Numbered from the stretch's first letter, positions 54,240-63,631 are shown. The stretch: DNA of 64,000 bases from Nocardia harenae NBRC 108248 (GCF_001612885.1 NZ_BDBH01000001.1:62001-126000), one strand, 5' to 3'. Made by a program: numbers and translations. The notes: generated from the sequence alone by a model not told the origin.

Positions 54240-55484
54240 ATGGCTTCTGGAGACATCGTCCCGATCGAGCTCGGTCTGACCGATGGCGATCTCGTCACCC
54301 TCTGGGCACCGCGCTGGCGGGACGGTGACGACGAGTGGGAGGCGTTCCTCGGACACGAGGACAGCCTGTACGGATTCGAGTCCGTCGCGGAGCTCGCCGC
54401 GTTCATCCGCACCGACTCGGACAACGATCTCGTCGACCATCCGGCCTGGCGGGTCGTGGCCGGGCTGTCGGCGGCGGAGCTGGAGCCGGAGGAGGAGCAC
54501 ACCTTCGATCTGGTCGGCGTCCCGGAGCTGGCCGCGAGCGACCCGGACGGCGACACCGTCGCCGAGCTGGAGGACACGCTCGAGATGGTGCGCAATATCG
54601 GCGAGGTCTGCGAGCTGGACACCGTCACCAAGTTCTTCGGCGGCAACCCGGTGCTCGGCGCGCTGCCCAGCGGGCCGAACGCCTTCACCGGGCGCGACGG
54701 CGAGGAGCTCTGGGACCAGATCGGCGCCGCCATCGCCAAGGGCTGGGACGACGTGCTGGACGCCATCGACGGCGTGGTGAAATCGCCCGACGTGGACGCC
54801 GAGGCGGTCGCGGTGGCCGAGGCCGAGCTGCTCGCCGCCGAGGAGAACGTGGTCGACGCCGACGACGCCGCGGACAGCGAGGAGTTCGAGGCCGTCGACC
54901 TCACCAAGGCCGACGACGAGGACGACGAGGACCCGTCGTTCTGGGCCGAGGTCGGCATCGACCCGGTCAAGATCATCACCGCCGACGGCACCTGGTTCAC
55001 GCTGCGCTGCTACCTGGACGACGAGCCGATCTTCCTCGGCCGCGACGGCTCGATCGCGGTCTTCGACTCGGAGCGGGCGCTGGCCAGGCACCTCGCCGAC
55101 GACCACGAGCACGACCTGGCCCGGGTGAGCACCTACGACGAGGTGCAGACCGCGGCCACCGACGGCTCGCTGGAGGTCGAGGTCACCGACGAGAACGTCT
55201 ACGTGCTGCCCGGGCTCGGCGACGATCTCGGCGAGGGGCCGCGCACCGTCGACGTGGACCAGCTCGACCTGGCCGTCGAGCTTTTCACCGACGCCGCCGA
55301 CTACGCCGAGGACGACGCGGTGGAGAAGGCGCTCGCCCCCTCCACCCCGCTCGGCTGGTACGTCTCCTACCTGCTCAACCCGGACCCGACCAGGCTGGCC
55401 CCCAGCCCGCCGTTCCAGGCCGAGGCGACCGCATGGCGCGAGCTGGAGACCTGGTTCGAGACCAAGCTCGACCAGCACAGGTGA
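54240..55484 (+). CDS. Acidic conserved hypothetical protein (Rv3311-like)
   Basis: A 414-aa, highly acidic soluble protein. Two similar blocks occur: an N-terminal one (LVTLWAPRWRDGDDEWEAFLGHEDSLYGFESVAELAAFI) and one from about 250 (TWFTLRCYLDDEPIFLGRDGSIAVFDSERALARHLADD), which suggests an internal duplication. A Glu/Asp-rich linker separates them. The position between upp and add matches M. tuberculosis Rv3311. The function is unknown. Confidence 0.8.
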   Translation: MASGDIVPIELGLTDGDLVTLWAPRWRDGDDEWEAFLGHEDSLYGFESVAELAAFIRTDSDNDLVDHPAWRVVAGLSAAELEPEEEHTFDLVGVPELAASDPDGDTVAELEDTLEMVRNIGEVCELDTVTKFFGGNPVLGALPSGPNAFTGRDGEELWDQIGAAIAKGWDDVLDAIDGVVKSPDVDAEAVAVAEAELLAAEENVVDADDAADSEEFEAVDLTKADDEDDEDPSFWAEVGIDPVKIITADGTWFTLRCYLDDEPIFLGRDGSIAVFDSERALARHLADDHEHDLARVSTYDEVQTAATDGSLEVEVTDENVYVLPGLGDDLGEGPRTVDVDQLDLAVELFTDAADYAEDDAVEKALAPSTPLGWYVSYLLNPDPTRLAPSPPFQAEATAWRELETWFETKLDQHR

Positions 55485-55485
55485 G

Positions 55486-56583
55486 CTACCCGAGCATGAC
55501 CGCGTAGCCCGGCTTGATCACGTCGTCGATGATCTTCAGCCGGTCCGGGAACGGGATGAACGCCGACTTCATGGCATTGATCGTGAAGCGCTCCAGGTCG
55601 CTCCAGCCGTAGCCGAAGGTCTCGACCAGCTTGAGCATCTCCCTGCTCATGGTGGTGTCGCTCATCAGCCGGTTGTCGGTGTTCACCGTGACCCGGAAGC
55701 GGAGCCGGGCGAGCAGGTCGAACGGGTGCTTGTCCAGCGAGGGGACGGCGCCGGTCTGCACATTGGACGAGGGGCAGAGCTCCAGCGGGATCCTGGTGTC
55801 GCGCACGTACTTCGCCACCAGCCCCAGCTCGGCGTCGGCGATCGCGCCAGGCACGCTGATGTCGTCGGTGATCCGCACCCCGTGGCCGAGCCGGTCGCAG
55901 CCGCAGTAGGCCAGCGCCTCGTGGATCGAGGGCAGCCCGAAGGCCTCGCCGGCGTGGATGGTGAAGTGCGCGCTGTTGGCCCGCATGTACTCGAAGGCGT
56001 CCAGGTGCCGGGTGGGCGGGTAGCCCGCCTCGGCGCCCGCGATGTCGAAGCCGCCGACGCCGCGGTCCCGGAAGCGCACGGTGAGCTCGGCGATCTCCCG
56101 CGAGCGGGCCGCGTGCCGCATGGCGGTGAGCAGGCAGACCACGGTGATCCGGCCGCCCGCCGCGGCCACCAGCTCCTCGCCTTCGCGGAAGCCGGCCAGG
56201 GTGTGCTCGACCACCTCGTCCAGGGTGAGGCCGCGGTTCAGGTGCTGCTCGGGGGCGAAGCGCACCTCGGCGTAGACCACGCCGTCTTCGGCGAGGTCCT
56301 CCACGCACTCGCGGGCCACCCGGCGCAGCCCCTCCGGGGTCTGCATGACGGCGACCGTGTGCGCGAAGGTCTCCAGGTAGCGCTCCAGCGAACCGCTGTC
56401 GGCGGCATCGCGGAACCAGGTGCCGAGGGTGTCGGCGTCGGTGGCAGGTAGCTCGTCGTAGCCGCAGGCTTCGGCGAGTTCGAGCACCGTGGCGGGGCGC
56501 AGCCCGCCGTCCAGGTGGTCGTGCAGCAGCGCCTTCGGCGCGCGGCGGATCGAGGCGAGGGTGAGCGGCATCGGTCCTGTCAT
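55486..56583 (-). CDS. add: Adenosine deaminase
   Basis: A 365-aa zinc enzyme converting adenosine and deoxyadenosine to inosine forms, which DeoD then cleaves. HDHLDGGL gives two zinc His residues, IHAGEAFG the third His and catalytic Glu, and GHGVRI and the C-terminal NTDN complete the site. The length is normal. It converges with the Rv3311-like gene with 1 bp between stops. Confidence 0.95.
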   Translation of the reverse strand: MTGPMPLTLASIRRAPKALLHDHLDGGLRPATVLELAEACGYDELPATDADTLGTWFRDAADSGSLERYLETFAHTVAVMQTPEGLRRVARECVEDLAEDGVVYAEVRFAPEQHLNRGLTLDEVVEHTLAGFREGEELVAAAGGRITVVCLLTAMRHAARSREIAELTVRFRDRGVGGFDIAGAEAGYPPTRHLDAFEYMRANSAHFTIHAGEAFGLPSIHEALAYCGCDRLGHGVRITDDISVPGAIADAELGLVAKYVRDTRIPLELCPSSNVQTGAVPSLDKHPFDLLARLRFRVTVNTDNRLMSDTTMSREMLKLVETFGYGWSDLERFTINAMKSAFIPFPDRLKIIDDVIKPGYAVMLG

Positions 56584-56589
56584 GACCCA

Positions 56590-56595
56590 ACGTTA
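56590..56595 (-). promoter_or_regulatory. Leaderless -10 (TAACGT) for add
   Basis: The minus-strand TAACGT is 6 nt from ATG 56583. Confidence 0.5.
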
Positions 56596-56714
56596 GCCGC
56601 CGCGGGCGTCCGCGCACCGCTGGTTACCGCCTGTGGCAGTGCTGGTTCACCGGGCGCTCGCCCCCGGGCCGGATCGGGTTGGCCGCCCCGTCACCCGTCG
56701 AACGGTCGCACAGG

Positions 56715-56788
56715 CCACGCCCGCGCGCCGCGCCCAACCTGCCACGCCCCCGCGCCGCGCCCAACCTGCCGCGCCCGCGCGCGGCGCC
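56715..56788. repeat. Tandem repeat of a 27-bp unit (about 2.7 copies)
   Basis: The unit contains GCGCCGCGCCCAACCTG; copies lie at 56715-56741 and 56742-56768 (one mismatch), followed by a partial third. It occupies the 302-bp gene-free gap between deoA and add; nothing else was recognised there. Confidence 0.75.
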
Positions 56789-56885
56789 TCGCCGCCGCAC
56801 ATTGCCCGCCTCGCCCGGCCGCGCGTGCCGCCAGGCGGGACGCGTGCGAGTCGCGGGTGTGCCCGACGACACGGCCGGCGCCCGG

Positions 56886-58175
56886 TCAGGCGATGCGGTC
56901 CAGCAGCAGCGGAGCGGCGGGGGCCGGGTCGGCCTCGGCGGCGATGGTCGTCGCACCGTCGAGAGCCGAGCGGGCGCCGTCGAAGGCCGCGGGGGTGTCG
57001 GTGTGCAGGGTGAACAGCGGCGCGCCCGCGCGGACCCGCTCGCCGGGCTTGGCGTGCAGGACGACGCCCGCGCCCGCCTGCACCGGATCACCCTGGCGGG
57101 CGCGGCCGGCGCCCAGCCGCCAGGCCGCGACGCCGACCGCGCGGGCATCGAGCCGGGTGAGCACGCCGTCCGCCGCCGCGGCCACGGTCTCGGTGTGCGC
57201 GGCGCGCGGCAGCGGGGCGTCCGGATCACCGCCCTGGGCGGCGATCATGGCCCGCCAGTGGTCCATGGCCCGCCCGGAGGCGAGGACATCGGCAGGGTCG
57301 GCGGCCAGCCCGGCGGCGGCGACCATCTCGCGGGCGAGCGCGAGGGTCAGCGCGACCACGTCGTCCGGCCCGCCGCCGGCCAGCACCTCGACCGATTCGG
57401 CGACCTCGAGCGCGTTGCCCGCGGTGCGGCCGAGCGGGGTGTCCATGGCGGTGAGCAGCGCGACGGTGCGCACCCCGGCATCGGTGCCGAGCTCGACCAT
57501 GGTGCGCGCGAGTACCCGGGCGTCGGCCAGGTCGGGCAGGAAGGCGCCCGCGCCGACCTTGACGTCGAGCACCAGCGCCGCGGTGCCCTCGGCGATCTTC
57601 TTGCTCATGATCGAGCTGGCGAGCAGCGGCACCGACTCCACCGTCCCGGTGACGTCGCGCAGCGCGTACAGCTTCTTGTCCGCAGGCGCCAGATCGGCGC
57701 CGGCCGCGCAGACCACCGCGCCGATCGCCGGGTCGGCGAGGATCTCCCGCATCCGGGGGACCGGCACGTCGGCCCGCCAGCCGGGGATCGCCTCCAGCTT
57801 GTCCAGCGTGCCGCCGGTGTGCCCGAGCCCGCGCCCGGAGAGCTGCGGCACCGCCGCGCCGCAGGCGGCGACGAGCGGCGCCAGCGGCAGCGTGATCTTG
57901 TCGCCGACGCCGCCGGTGGAGTGCTTGTCCACGGTCGGCCTCGGGAGGTCGGTGAAGTCCAGCCGCCGCCCTGAGCCGATCATGGCGGCGGTCCAGCGCG
58001 CGGTCTCCCTGCGGTCGAGCCCGCGCCAGACGATCGCCATGGCCAGCGCGGACATCTGCTCGTCGGCCACCGCGCCGCGGGTATAGGCATCGAGGACCCA
58101 GTCGATCTGGGCGTCGGTGAGCTCCCCGCCGTCCCGCTTGGCGGTGATGATCGAAATCGCGTCGAGTGCCGTCAC
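56886..58175 (-). CDS. deoA: Thymidine phosphorylase
   Basis: A 429-aa pyrimidine nucleoside phosphorylase. The phosphate loop KHSTGGVGDKITLPLAPLVAA and SGRGLGHTGGTLDKLEAIPG are signature motifs; SSIMSKKIAEG contributes substrate binding. It splits thymidine or deoxyuridine to base and deoxyribose-1-phosphate. GTG 58175 is chosen as the start of homology. The open frame runs on through low-complexity DNA upstream, which is not coding. Confidence 0.93.
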   Translation of the reverse strand: MTALDAISIITAKRDGGELTDAQIDWVLDAYTRGAVADEQMSALAMAIVWRGLDRRETARWTAAMIGSGRRLDFTDLPRPTVDKHSTGGVGDKITLPLAPLVAACGAAVPQLSGRGLGHTGGTLDKLEAIPGWRADVPVPRMREILADPAIGAVVCAAGADLAPADKKLYALRDVTGTVESVPLLASSIMSKKIAEGTAALVLDVKVGAGAFLPDLADARVLARTMVELGTDAGVRTVALLTAMDTPLGRTAGNALEVAESVEVLAGGGPDDVVALTLALAREMVAAAGLAADPADVLASGRAMDHWRAMIAAQGGDPDAPLPRAAHTETVAAAADGVLTRLDARAVGVAAWRLGAGRARQGDPVQAGAGVVLHAKPGERVRAGAPLFTLHTDTPAAFDGARSALDGATTIAAEADPAPAAPLLLDRIA

Positions 58176-58181
58176 CGGCCG

Positions 58182-58187
58182 AGTGTG
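58182..58187 (-). promoter_or_regulatory. Leaderless -10 variant (CACACT) for deoA
   Basis: The minus-strand CACACT is 6 nt from GTG 58175. Confidence 0.35.
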
Positions 58188-58330
58188 GCACAGGGATGGC
58201 CGCCCCCGCCGGGGCCGGAAACCGCCGTGTGGGCGTCGGCTGCCGCCGGGGGCCGTCCCCGCAGCGCGTCGGCGATAACGCGACGCCGCGCACTTGCGCC
58301 CGCGGGCATCGGCACAGCCGGTCGGCGAGC

Positions 58331-58420
58331 GAACACCGAGCGACGGCACGGCGCCGAGCGGCACGACGCGGCGCCGAGCGGCACGACGCGGCACCGAGCG
58401 GCACGGCACGGCACCGGGTG
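58331..58420. repeat. Tandem repeat of a 20-bp unit (about 4.5 copies)
   Basis: The unit GCGCCGAGCGGCACGACGCG is repeated with few changes: two identical copies at 58351-58390, diverged copies on each side and a partial at 58411. It lies between deoA and cdd and ends 1 bp before the cdd stop codon. Confidence 0.85.
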
Positions 58421-58421
58421 A

Positions 58422-58823
58422 TCAGCGCTCCCGCTCACCCGCCGCGAGATCGTCCGGCCCGAACGCATCGGGCAGCAAGACGCCGAGCGGCTTCGCCCCG
58501 GACGGGTGATCGACCAGCATCTCCGCACCCCCGTGCTCGAACAGCACCTGCCTGCACCGCCCGCACGGCATCAGGATCGCGCCGCGGGAATCGCAGACCG
58601 ACACCGCCCGCAGCCGCCCCCCTCCGGTGGCGACGGCAGTGCCGACCAGCACGCACTCCGCGCACAGCCCGAGCCCGTACGACACGTTCTCCACATTGCA
58701 CCCGGTGACCACCCGATCACCGACGAGCCCCGCCGCGCCGACCGGGAATCGCGAATAGGGCGCGTAGGCTCGGTGCATCGCGTCCCGCGCGCTCGCCCGC
58801 AAGCCGCTCCAGTCGATCGTCAT
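58422..58823 (-). CDS. cdd: Cytidine deaminase
   Basis: A 133-aa homotetrameric-type deaminase. GCNVENVSYGLGLCAEC carries the catalytic Glu and first zinc Cys, and MPCGRCRQVL the other two Cys ligands. It makes uridine for salvage. ATG 58823 (MTIDWSGL) fits the M. tuberculosis start; an in-frame ATG at 58850 is possible. It is probably transcribed with deoA. Confidence 0.93.
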   Translation of the reverse strand: MTIDWSGLRASARDAMHRAYAPYSRFPVGAAGLVGDRVVTGCNVENVSYGLGLCAECVLVGTAVATGGGRLRAVSVCDSRGAILMPCGRCRQVLFEHGGAEMLVDHPSGAKPLGVLLPDAFGPDDLAAGERER

Positions 58824-59106
58824 CGGCACCCACTTTCGTTTCTTCATTACCGCCGAGTAGCTTTCCGGGTGAACGCGGCAACGCGGTGAGACATTTTCCA
58901 CATTGCGCCGGTCCGCAATGCGGAGCAGCGCATCACCGCACCGCTTCGGGCGCGGAATGCGGAGAAGCCGGGAAACGCACCCGGTGCGCTCCCCTTTTCC
59001 CTTGCTACACAGGAGATTCGGACCCAGAAGCGGGCGGCGCGGTACCTGCTCCGAGGCACCGGAAACGGGCGCGCGGAGACCGCACGACAACCCATTCCGC
59101 TGCGAC

Positions 59107-59125
59107 AAAGGTAAGCCTAACTCGG
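59107..59125. promoter_or_regulatory. IdeR/DtxR box-like sequence upstream of sdhCDAB
   Basis: AAAGGTAAGCCTAACTCGG agrees with 13 of 19 positions of the IdeR/DtxR consensus TWAGGTTAGSCTAACCTWA; the left half and centre fit well and the right half poorly. It lies about 75 bp upstream of the putative sdh -10. Confidence 0.4.
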
Positions 59126-59180
59126 ACCGGTGTCGGGTAACGCACGGCACGCCGAATTAGTTCCGGCAAACCCGGAGGAT

Positions 59181-59186
59181 TAGAGT
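59181..59186 (+). promoter_or_regulatory. Possible -10 (TAGAGT) of sdhCDAB
   Basis: TAGAGT would give a leader of about 120 nt before sdhC. No convincing -35 was found. Confidence 0.3.
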
Positions 59187-59314
59187 CGATCGCAGAACGG
59201 TTCAGTTTCCCGGCGGCGGGCCGGAGCGCAGCCACCTGGGCATTCGCCCACTCCACGCAGCCGGCGTCGGATCTGTGACCGGGTCCATCAACGACGTTGG
59301 AGGCACCGCACTCT

Positions 59315-59713
59315 ATGACCACGATCGAAGCTCCGGCTCAGCCGAAGCGGAAGACGCTGTACCGAGGCGACCCCGGAATGTGGTCCTGGGCGCTGCATCG
59401 GATCACCGGCGTCACGCTGTTCTTCTTCCTGTTCGTCCACGTGCTGGACACGGCCCTGGTGCGGGTGAGCCCCGAGGCATACAACGACACGATCGAGACC
59501 TACAAGAACCCCCTCGTCGCGCTGATGGAGATGGGGCTCGTGGTCTGCGTGCTCTTCCACGCGCTGAACGGCGTGCGGGTCATCCTGGTCGACTTCTGGT
59601 CGCAGGGGCCGCGCTACCAGAAGCTGATGCTCTGGATCATCCTGGGCCTCACCGCGGTGCTGGCCGGCGGCGCCATCGGCCGGATGTTCTACTACCTCTT
59701 CACGGAGCACTGA
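59315..59713 (+). CDS. sdhC: Succinate dehydrogenase cytochrome b556 subunit
   Basis: A 132-aa membrane anchor with three membrane helices. WSWALHRITGVTLFFFLFVHVLD contains the Ser/Arg quinone-site residues and the heme-ligand His; a second His is in VLFHALNGVRV. ATG 59315 follows GGAGG. It is the first gene of sdhCDAB. Confidence 0.94.
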   Translation: MTTIEAPAQPKRKTLYRGDPGMWSWALHRITGVTLFFFLFVHVLDTALVRVSPEAYNDTIETYKNPLVALMEMGLVVCVLFHALNGVRVILVDFWSQGPRYQKLMLWIILGLTAVLAGGAIGRMFYYLFTEH

Positions 59714-59714
59714 G

Positions 59715-60146
59715 ATGTCTGCACCCGTCCTCGGCAAGTCCTACGACCGTCCGGCCAGCCTCGACCTGCCGCGCGCGCCGCGCGGCCGGGCGGGCAACAA
59801 TTTCGAGAAGTACGCCTGGCTCTTCATGCGCTTCTCCGGGCTGCTGCTGATCGTGCTCGTGATCGGCCACATGTCGATCATGCTGCTGCTCGACGGCGGC
59901 GTGAAGCGGCTGAACTTCGCCTTCGTCGCGGGCCGCTGGTCCAGCCCGTTCTGGCAGATCTGGGACCTCACCATGCTCTGGCTGGCCCAGCTGCACGGCG
60001 GCAACGGGCTGCGCACGGTGATCGCGGACTACTCCCGCAAGGACTCGACCCGGTTCTGGCTGAACTCGCTGCTCGCGGTCTCGATGATCCTGATCATGGG
60101 CGTCGGCACCTACGTCATCTTCACCTTCGACCCCAACATCAGTTAG
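59715..60146 (+). CDS. sdhD: Succinate dehydrogenase membrane anchor subunit
   Basis: A 143-aa protein with three membrane helices, starting FEKYAWLFMRFSGLLLIVLVIGHMSIMLLLDG, with a likely heme-ligand His in GHM. It starts 1 nt after sdhC and pairs with SdhC to hold quinone and heme. Confidence 0.93.
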   Translation: MSAPVLGKSYDRPASLDLPRAPRGRAGNNFEKYAWLFMRFSGLLLIVLVIGHMSIMLLLDGGVKRLNFAFVAGRWSSPFWQIWDLTMLWLAQLHGGNGLRTVIADYSRKDSTRFWLNSLLAVSMILIMGVGTYVIFTFDPNIS

Positions 60147-60161
60147 GAACAGGCACCCTCG

Positions 60162-61931
60162 ATGACAGACACTCGTCCTGTTCAAGAGCACCGCTACGAC
60201 GTCGTGATCGTCGGTGCCGGCGGCGCGGGCATGCGCGCGGCGATCGAGTCGGGGCCGCGGGCAAGGACCGCCGTCCTGACCAAGCTGTACCCGACCCGCA
60301 GCCACACCGGCGCGGCCCAGGGCGGCATGTGCGCGGCGCTGGCCAACGTCGAAGAAGACAACTGGGAGTGGCACACCTTCGACACCGTCAAGGGTGGCGA
60401 CTACATCGTCGACCAGGACGCCGCCGAGATCATGGCCAAGGAGGCCATCGACGCGGTGCTCGACCTGGAGAAGATGGGGCTCCCGTTCAACCGCACCCCC
60501 GAGGGCCGGATCGACCAGCGCCGCTTCGGCGGGCACACCCGCGACCACGGCAAGGCGCCGGTGCGCCGCGCCTGCTACGCCGCGGACCGCACCGGCCACA
60601 TGATCCTGCAGACGCTGTACCAGAACTGCGTCAAGCACGATGTGGAGTTCTTCAACGAGTTCTACGCGCTCGACCTGGTGCTCACCGAGACCGACCACGG
60701 CCCGGTCGCCACCGGCATCGTCGCCTACGAGCTGGCCACCGGTGAGCTGCACGTCTTCCACGCGAAGTCGATCATCTTCGCCACCGGCGGCTCCGGCCGG
60801 ATGTACAAGACCACCTCGAACGCGCACACCCTGACCGGCGACGGCATGGCGATCGTGTTCCGCAAGGGGCTGCCGCTGGAGGACATGGAGTTCCACCAGT
60901 TCCACCCGACGGGGCTGGCCGGGCTCGGCATCCTGATCTCCGAGGCGGTCCGCGGCGAGGGCGGCATCCTGCGCAATGCCGAGGGTGAGCGCTTCATGGA
61001 GCGCTACGCCCCCACCATCAAGGACCTCGCGCCACGCGATATCGTCGCCCGCTCGATGGTGCTCGAGGTGCTCGAGGGCCGCGGCGCGGGCCCGAACAAG
61101 GACTACGTCTACATCGACGTCACCCACCTCGGCGAGGACGTGCTCGAGGAGAAGCTGCCCGACATCACCGAGTTCTCCCGCACCTACCTCGGCGTCGACC
61201 CGGTCAAGGAGCTGGTCCCGGTCTTCCCGACCTGCCACTACGTGATGGGCGGCATCCCGACCCGGATCCGCGGCGAGGTGCTCCGCGACAACGAGAACGT
61301 GGTGCCAGGGCTGTACGCGGCGGGCGAGTGCGCCTGCGTCTCGGTGCACGGCGCCAACCGGCTCGGCACCAACTCGCTGCTCGACATCAATGTCTTCGGC
61401 AGGCGCGCGGGCATCGCGGCCGCCGAGTACGCGAACCGCTCCGAGTTCGTCGAGCTGCCGGAGAACCCGGCGACGATGGTGCAGGAGTGGCTCGCGCTGA
61501 TCCTCTCCGACCACGGCAACGAGCGGGTGGCCGACATCCGCACCGAGCTGCAGCGCTCGATGGACAACAACGCGTCGGTGTTTCGCACCGAGGACACGCT
61601 GAAGCAGGCGCTCACCGACATCCACGCGCTCAAGGAGCGCTACGCGCGGATCACCGTGCAGGACAAGGGCAAGCGGTACAACAGCGACCTGCTGGAGGCG
61701 GTCGAGCTCGGCTTTTTGCTGGAGCTGGCCGAGGTCACCGTGGTCGGCGCGCTGAACCGCAAGGAGTCGCGCGGCGGCCACGCCCGCGAGGACTACCCGG
61801 ACCGCGACGACGTCAACTTCATGCGGCACACGATGGCGTACAAGGAGGGCGCGGAGCTGCTCTCGGACATCCGCCTCGACTTCAAGCCGGTCGTGCAGAC
61901 CCGCTACGAGCCGATGGAGCGTAAGTACTGA
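60162..61931 (+). CDS. sdhA: Succinate dehydrogenase flavoprotein subunit
   Basis: An 589-aa FAD-containing catalytic subunit. VIVGAGGAGMRAAIE is the dinucleotide fold; SHTGAAQGGMCAAL carries the FAD-linking His; FHPTG, HTRDHGKAPVRRACY and the C-terminal RKESRGGHAREDYPDRDD are standard active-site motifs. It oxidises succinate to fumarate in the TCA cycle. Its stop overlaps the sdhB start. Confidence 0.97.
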   Translation: MTDTRPVQEHRYDVVIVGAGGAGMRAAIESGPRARTAVLTKLYPTRSHTGAAQGGMCAALANVEEDNWEWHTFDTVKGGDYIVDQDAAEIMAKEAIDAVLDLEKMGLPFNRTPEGRIDQRRFGGHTRDHGKAPVRRACYAADRTGHMILQTLYQNCVKHDVEFFNEFYALDLVLTETDHGPVATGIVAYELATGELHVFHAKSIIFATGGSGRMYKTTSNAHTLTGDGMAIVFRKGLPLEDMEFHQFHPTGLAGLGILISEAVRGEGGILRNAEGERFMERYAPTIKDLAPRDIVARSMVLEVLEGRGAGPNKDYVYIDVTHLGEDVLEEKLPDITEFSRTYLGVDPVKELVPVFPTCHYVMGGIPTRIRGEVLRDNENVVPGLYAAGECACVSVHGANRLGTNSLLDINVFGRRAGIAAAEYANRSEFVELPENPATMVQEWLALILSDHGNERVADIRTELQRSMDNNASVFRTEDTLKQALTDIHALKERYARITVQDKGKRYNSDLLEAVELGFLLELAEVTVVGALNRKESRGGHAREDYPDRDDVNFMRHTMAYKEGAELLSDIRLDFKPVVQTRYEPMERKY

Positions 61932-62704
61932 TGACTGCCGTACTGGACAAGAGCACCCCGGCCGCCGCCGCGCCGGTGCCCGAGGGCTCGACCATGATCA
62001 CCGTCAAGGTGGCGCGGTTCAACCCGGAGAACGACCTCGGCGCGCACTGGGAGTCGTTCCAGGTGCCGGTGCTCTCCACCGACCGGTTCCTGAACGTGCT
62101 GATCTACATCAAGTCCTACCTGGACGGCACGCTCACCTTCCGCCGCTCCTGCGCGCACGGGGTCTGCGGCTCCGACGCCATGCGGATCAACGGGGTGAAC
62201 CGGCTGGCCTGCAAGGTCCTGATGAAGGACATGCTGCCCAAGGACGGCAAGAGCATCACCGTCTCCGTCGAGCCGATCCGCGGCCTGCCCGTGGAGAAGG
62301 ACCTCGTGGTGGACATGGAGCCGTTCTTCGACGCCTTCCGCGCGGTCAAGCCGTACCTGATGACCTCGGGCAACGAGCCGACCCGCGAGCGGATCCAGAG
62401 CCAGGCCGACCGGGCCAGGTTCGACGACACCACCAAGTGCATCCTCTGCGCCTGCTGCACCACCTCGTGCCCGGTGTACTGGCACGACGGCAGCTACTTC
62501 GGCCCGGCCGCGATCGTGAACGCGCACCGCTTCATCTTCGACAGCCGGGACGAGGGCGCGCGCGAGCGGCTCGACATCCTGAACGACGTGGAGGGCGTGT
62601 GGCGCTGCCGCACCACCTTCAACTGCACCGACGCGTGCCCCCGCGGCATCGAGGTGACCAAGGCGATTCAGGAGGTCAAGCGGGCGCTACTCTTCGCCCG
62701 CTGA
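61931..62704 (+). CDS. sdhB: Succinate dehydrogenase iron-sulfur subunit
   Basis: A 257-aa subunit with three Fe-S cluster motifs: the [2Fe-2S] site SCAHGVCGSDAM...LACK, and the [4Fe-4S]/[3Fe-4S] sites CILCACCTTSCPVYW and CTDACPRGIEV. It passes electrons from SdhA to the SdhCD quinone site. A strong hairpin follows. Confidence 0.97.
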   Translation: MTAVLDKSTPAAAAPVPEGSTMITVKVARFNPENDLGAHWESFQVPVLSTDRFLNVLIYIKSYLDGTLTFRRSCAHGVCGSDAMRINGVNRLACKVLMKDMLPKDGKSITVSVEPIRGLPVEKDLVVDMEPFFDAFRAVKPYLMTSGNEPTRERIQSQADRARFDDTTKCILCACCTTSCPVYWHDGSYFGPAAIVNAHRFIFDSRDEGARERLDILNDVEGVWRCRTTFNCTDACPRGIEVTKAIQEVKRALLFAR

Positions 62705-62712
62705 GCTCCGCT

Positions 62713-62753
62713 GCGACGGCCGCCCGCGCTTCCTGTGCGCGGGCGGCCGTCGC
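62713..62753. terminator. Strong hairpin between sdhB and radC
   Basis: A perfect 17-bp stem (62713-62729 with 62737-62753) and a 7-nt loop, directly between two convergent genes. No T-tract is present. Confidence 0.8.
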
Positions 62754-62757
62754 CGTC

Positions 62758-63435
62758 TCACCAGCCGTCCGGCAGCGGATCGGCGCGGGACCAGCGGTCG
62801 CCGCCGAGCACCACGTGGCCGAGGAAGCGGAGCCCGACGGTGCCCGCGGCGGCGCCGAGCACGGTGCTGGCGCGCCGGTCGTCGTAGCTGGGGGACGGAT
62901 CGCCGGACGGGTGGTTGTGCACGACGGCGAAGGCGCGGCCGTCGTGCCTGAGCACGGTGTTCAGGATCTCCCTGACCGGGACCGCGACCTCGTCCAGCGC
63001 GCCCTGCGCGACGAAGACCCGGTGCCGGAGCCGGTGCCTGGCATCGCAGACGAGGACCAGCAGCCACTCCACCCGCGCGCCGGTGAACAGCGGGCCCGCC
63101 ACCGCCGCGACATCGGCGGCGCCGGCGAGTACCCGGCCGGGGGCGGCGCCACGGGCCCGCGCGGCGAGGTGGAAGGCGGCGACCACCGTCGACGCCTTGG
63201 CGACGCCCATCCCGGTGCGCCTGGCCAGCTCCTCCGGCCTGGCGGCCGCCAGCCCGGCGGGCCCGCCGTACTCGGCGAGCAGGGCGTGTGCGAGATCGAC
63301 GACGCCGATGGCGCGGTTACCCTCGCGCAACAACAAGGCCAGCAGCTCACCGTCGGTGAGCGCGTGCGCCCCGAGCGCGAGCAGCCGCTCCCTCGGACGC
63401 TGATCGCCGGGCAGACCGGCCAACGGTACCGACAT
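62758..63435 (-). CDS. radC: RadC family JAB-domain protein
   Basis: A 225-aa protein. The N-terminal helix-hairpin-helix part (RPRERLLALGAHALTDGELLALLLREG) is followed by the JAB/MPN domain with VHNHPSGDPSPSYDD, the metal-binding signature. Its role in repair is unsettled. ATG 63435 follows GGAGGGG. Confidence 0.9.
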   Translation of the reverse strand: MSVPLAGLPGDQRPRERLLALGAHALTDGELLALLLREGNRAIGVVDLAHALLAEYGGPAGLAAARPEELARRTGMGVAKASTVVAAFHLAARARGAAPGRVLAGAADVAAVAGPLFTGARVEWLLVLVCDARHRLRHRVFVAQGALDEVAVPVREILNTVLRHDGRAFAVVHNHPSGDPSPSYDDRRASTVLGAAAGTVGLRFLGHVVLGGDRWSRADPLPDGW

Positions 63436-63631
63436 CGAACCCCCTCCATGCACGGTGCAGGGTTGCCATGGTGCCAGGGGGTACCGACAGACCGGTCATC
63501 TCGCGTCGGAAACGTCGCCCGCGCGAGGGCTTCGGCCCGCATCACGCAGCTCGGCCCGCCCAGCTGAGCAGTGTGTACAGCTGCGGCGGGGCGGATTGCC
63601 GCGCCGGGCCCGCGGTGCTTGCATCGGAGCA

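Larger units (their letters stand above)
58824..59314. other. Divergent promoter region of cdd and sdhC
   Basis: Nearly 490 bp without a gene. It holds an iron-box-like palindrome at 59107-59125, a possible sdh -10 at 59181 and the sdhC ribosome-binding site GGAGG at 59299. The part near cdd shows no clear signals. Confidence 0.5.

Noticed and set aside
58176..58409. Upstream extension of the deoA reading frame
   Set aside because: It consists of tandem-repeat DNA; DeoA homology begins right after GTG 58175.
63564..63586. Repeated CAGCTG words before the phenylalanine hydroxylase gene
   Set aside because: Too short and common in such DNA to support a specific operator call; mentioned only in the gene entry.
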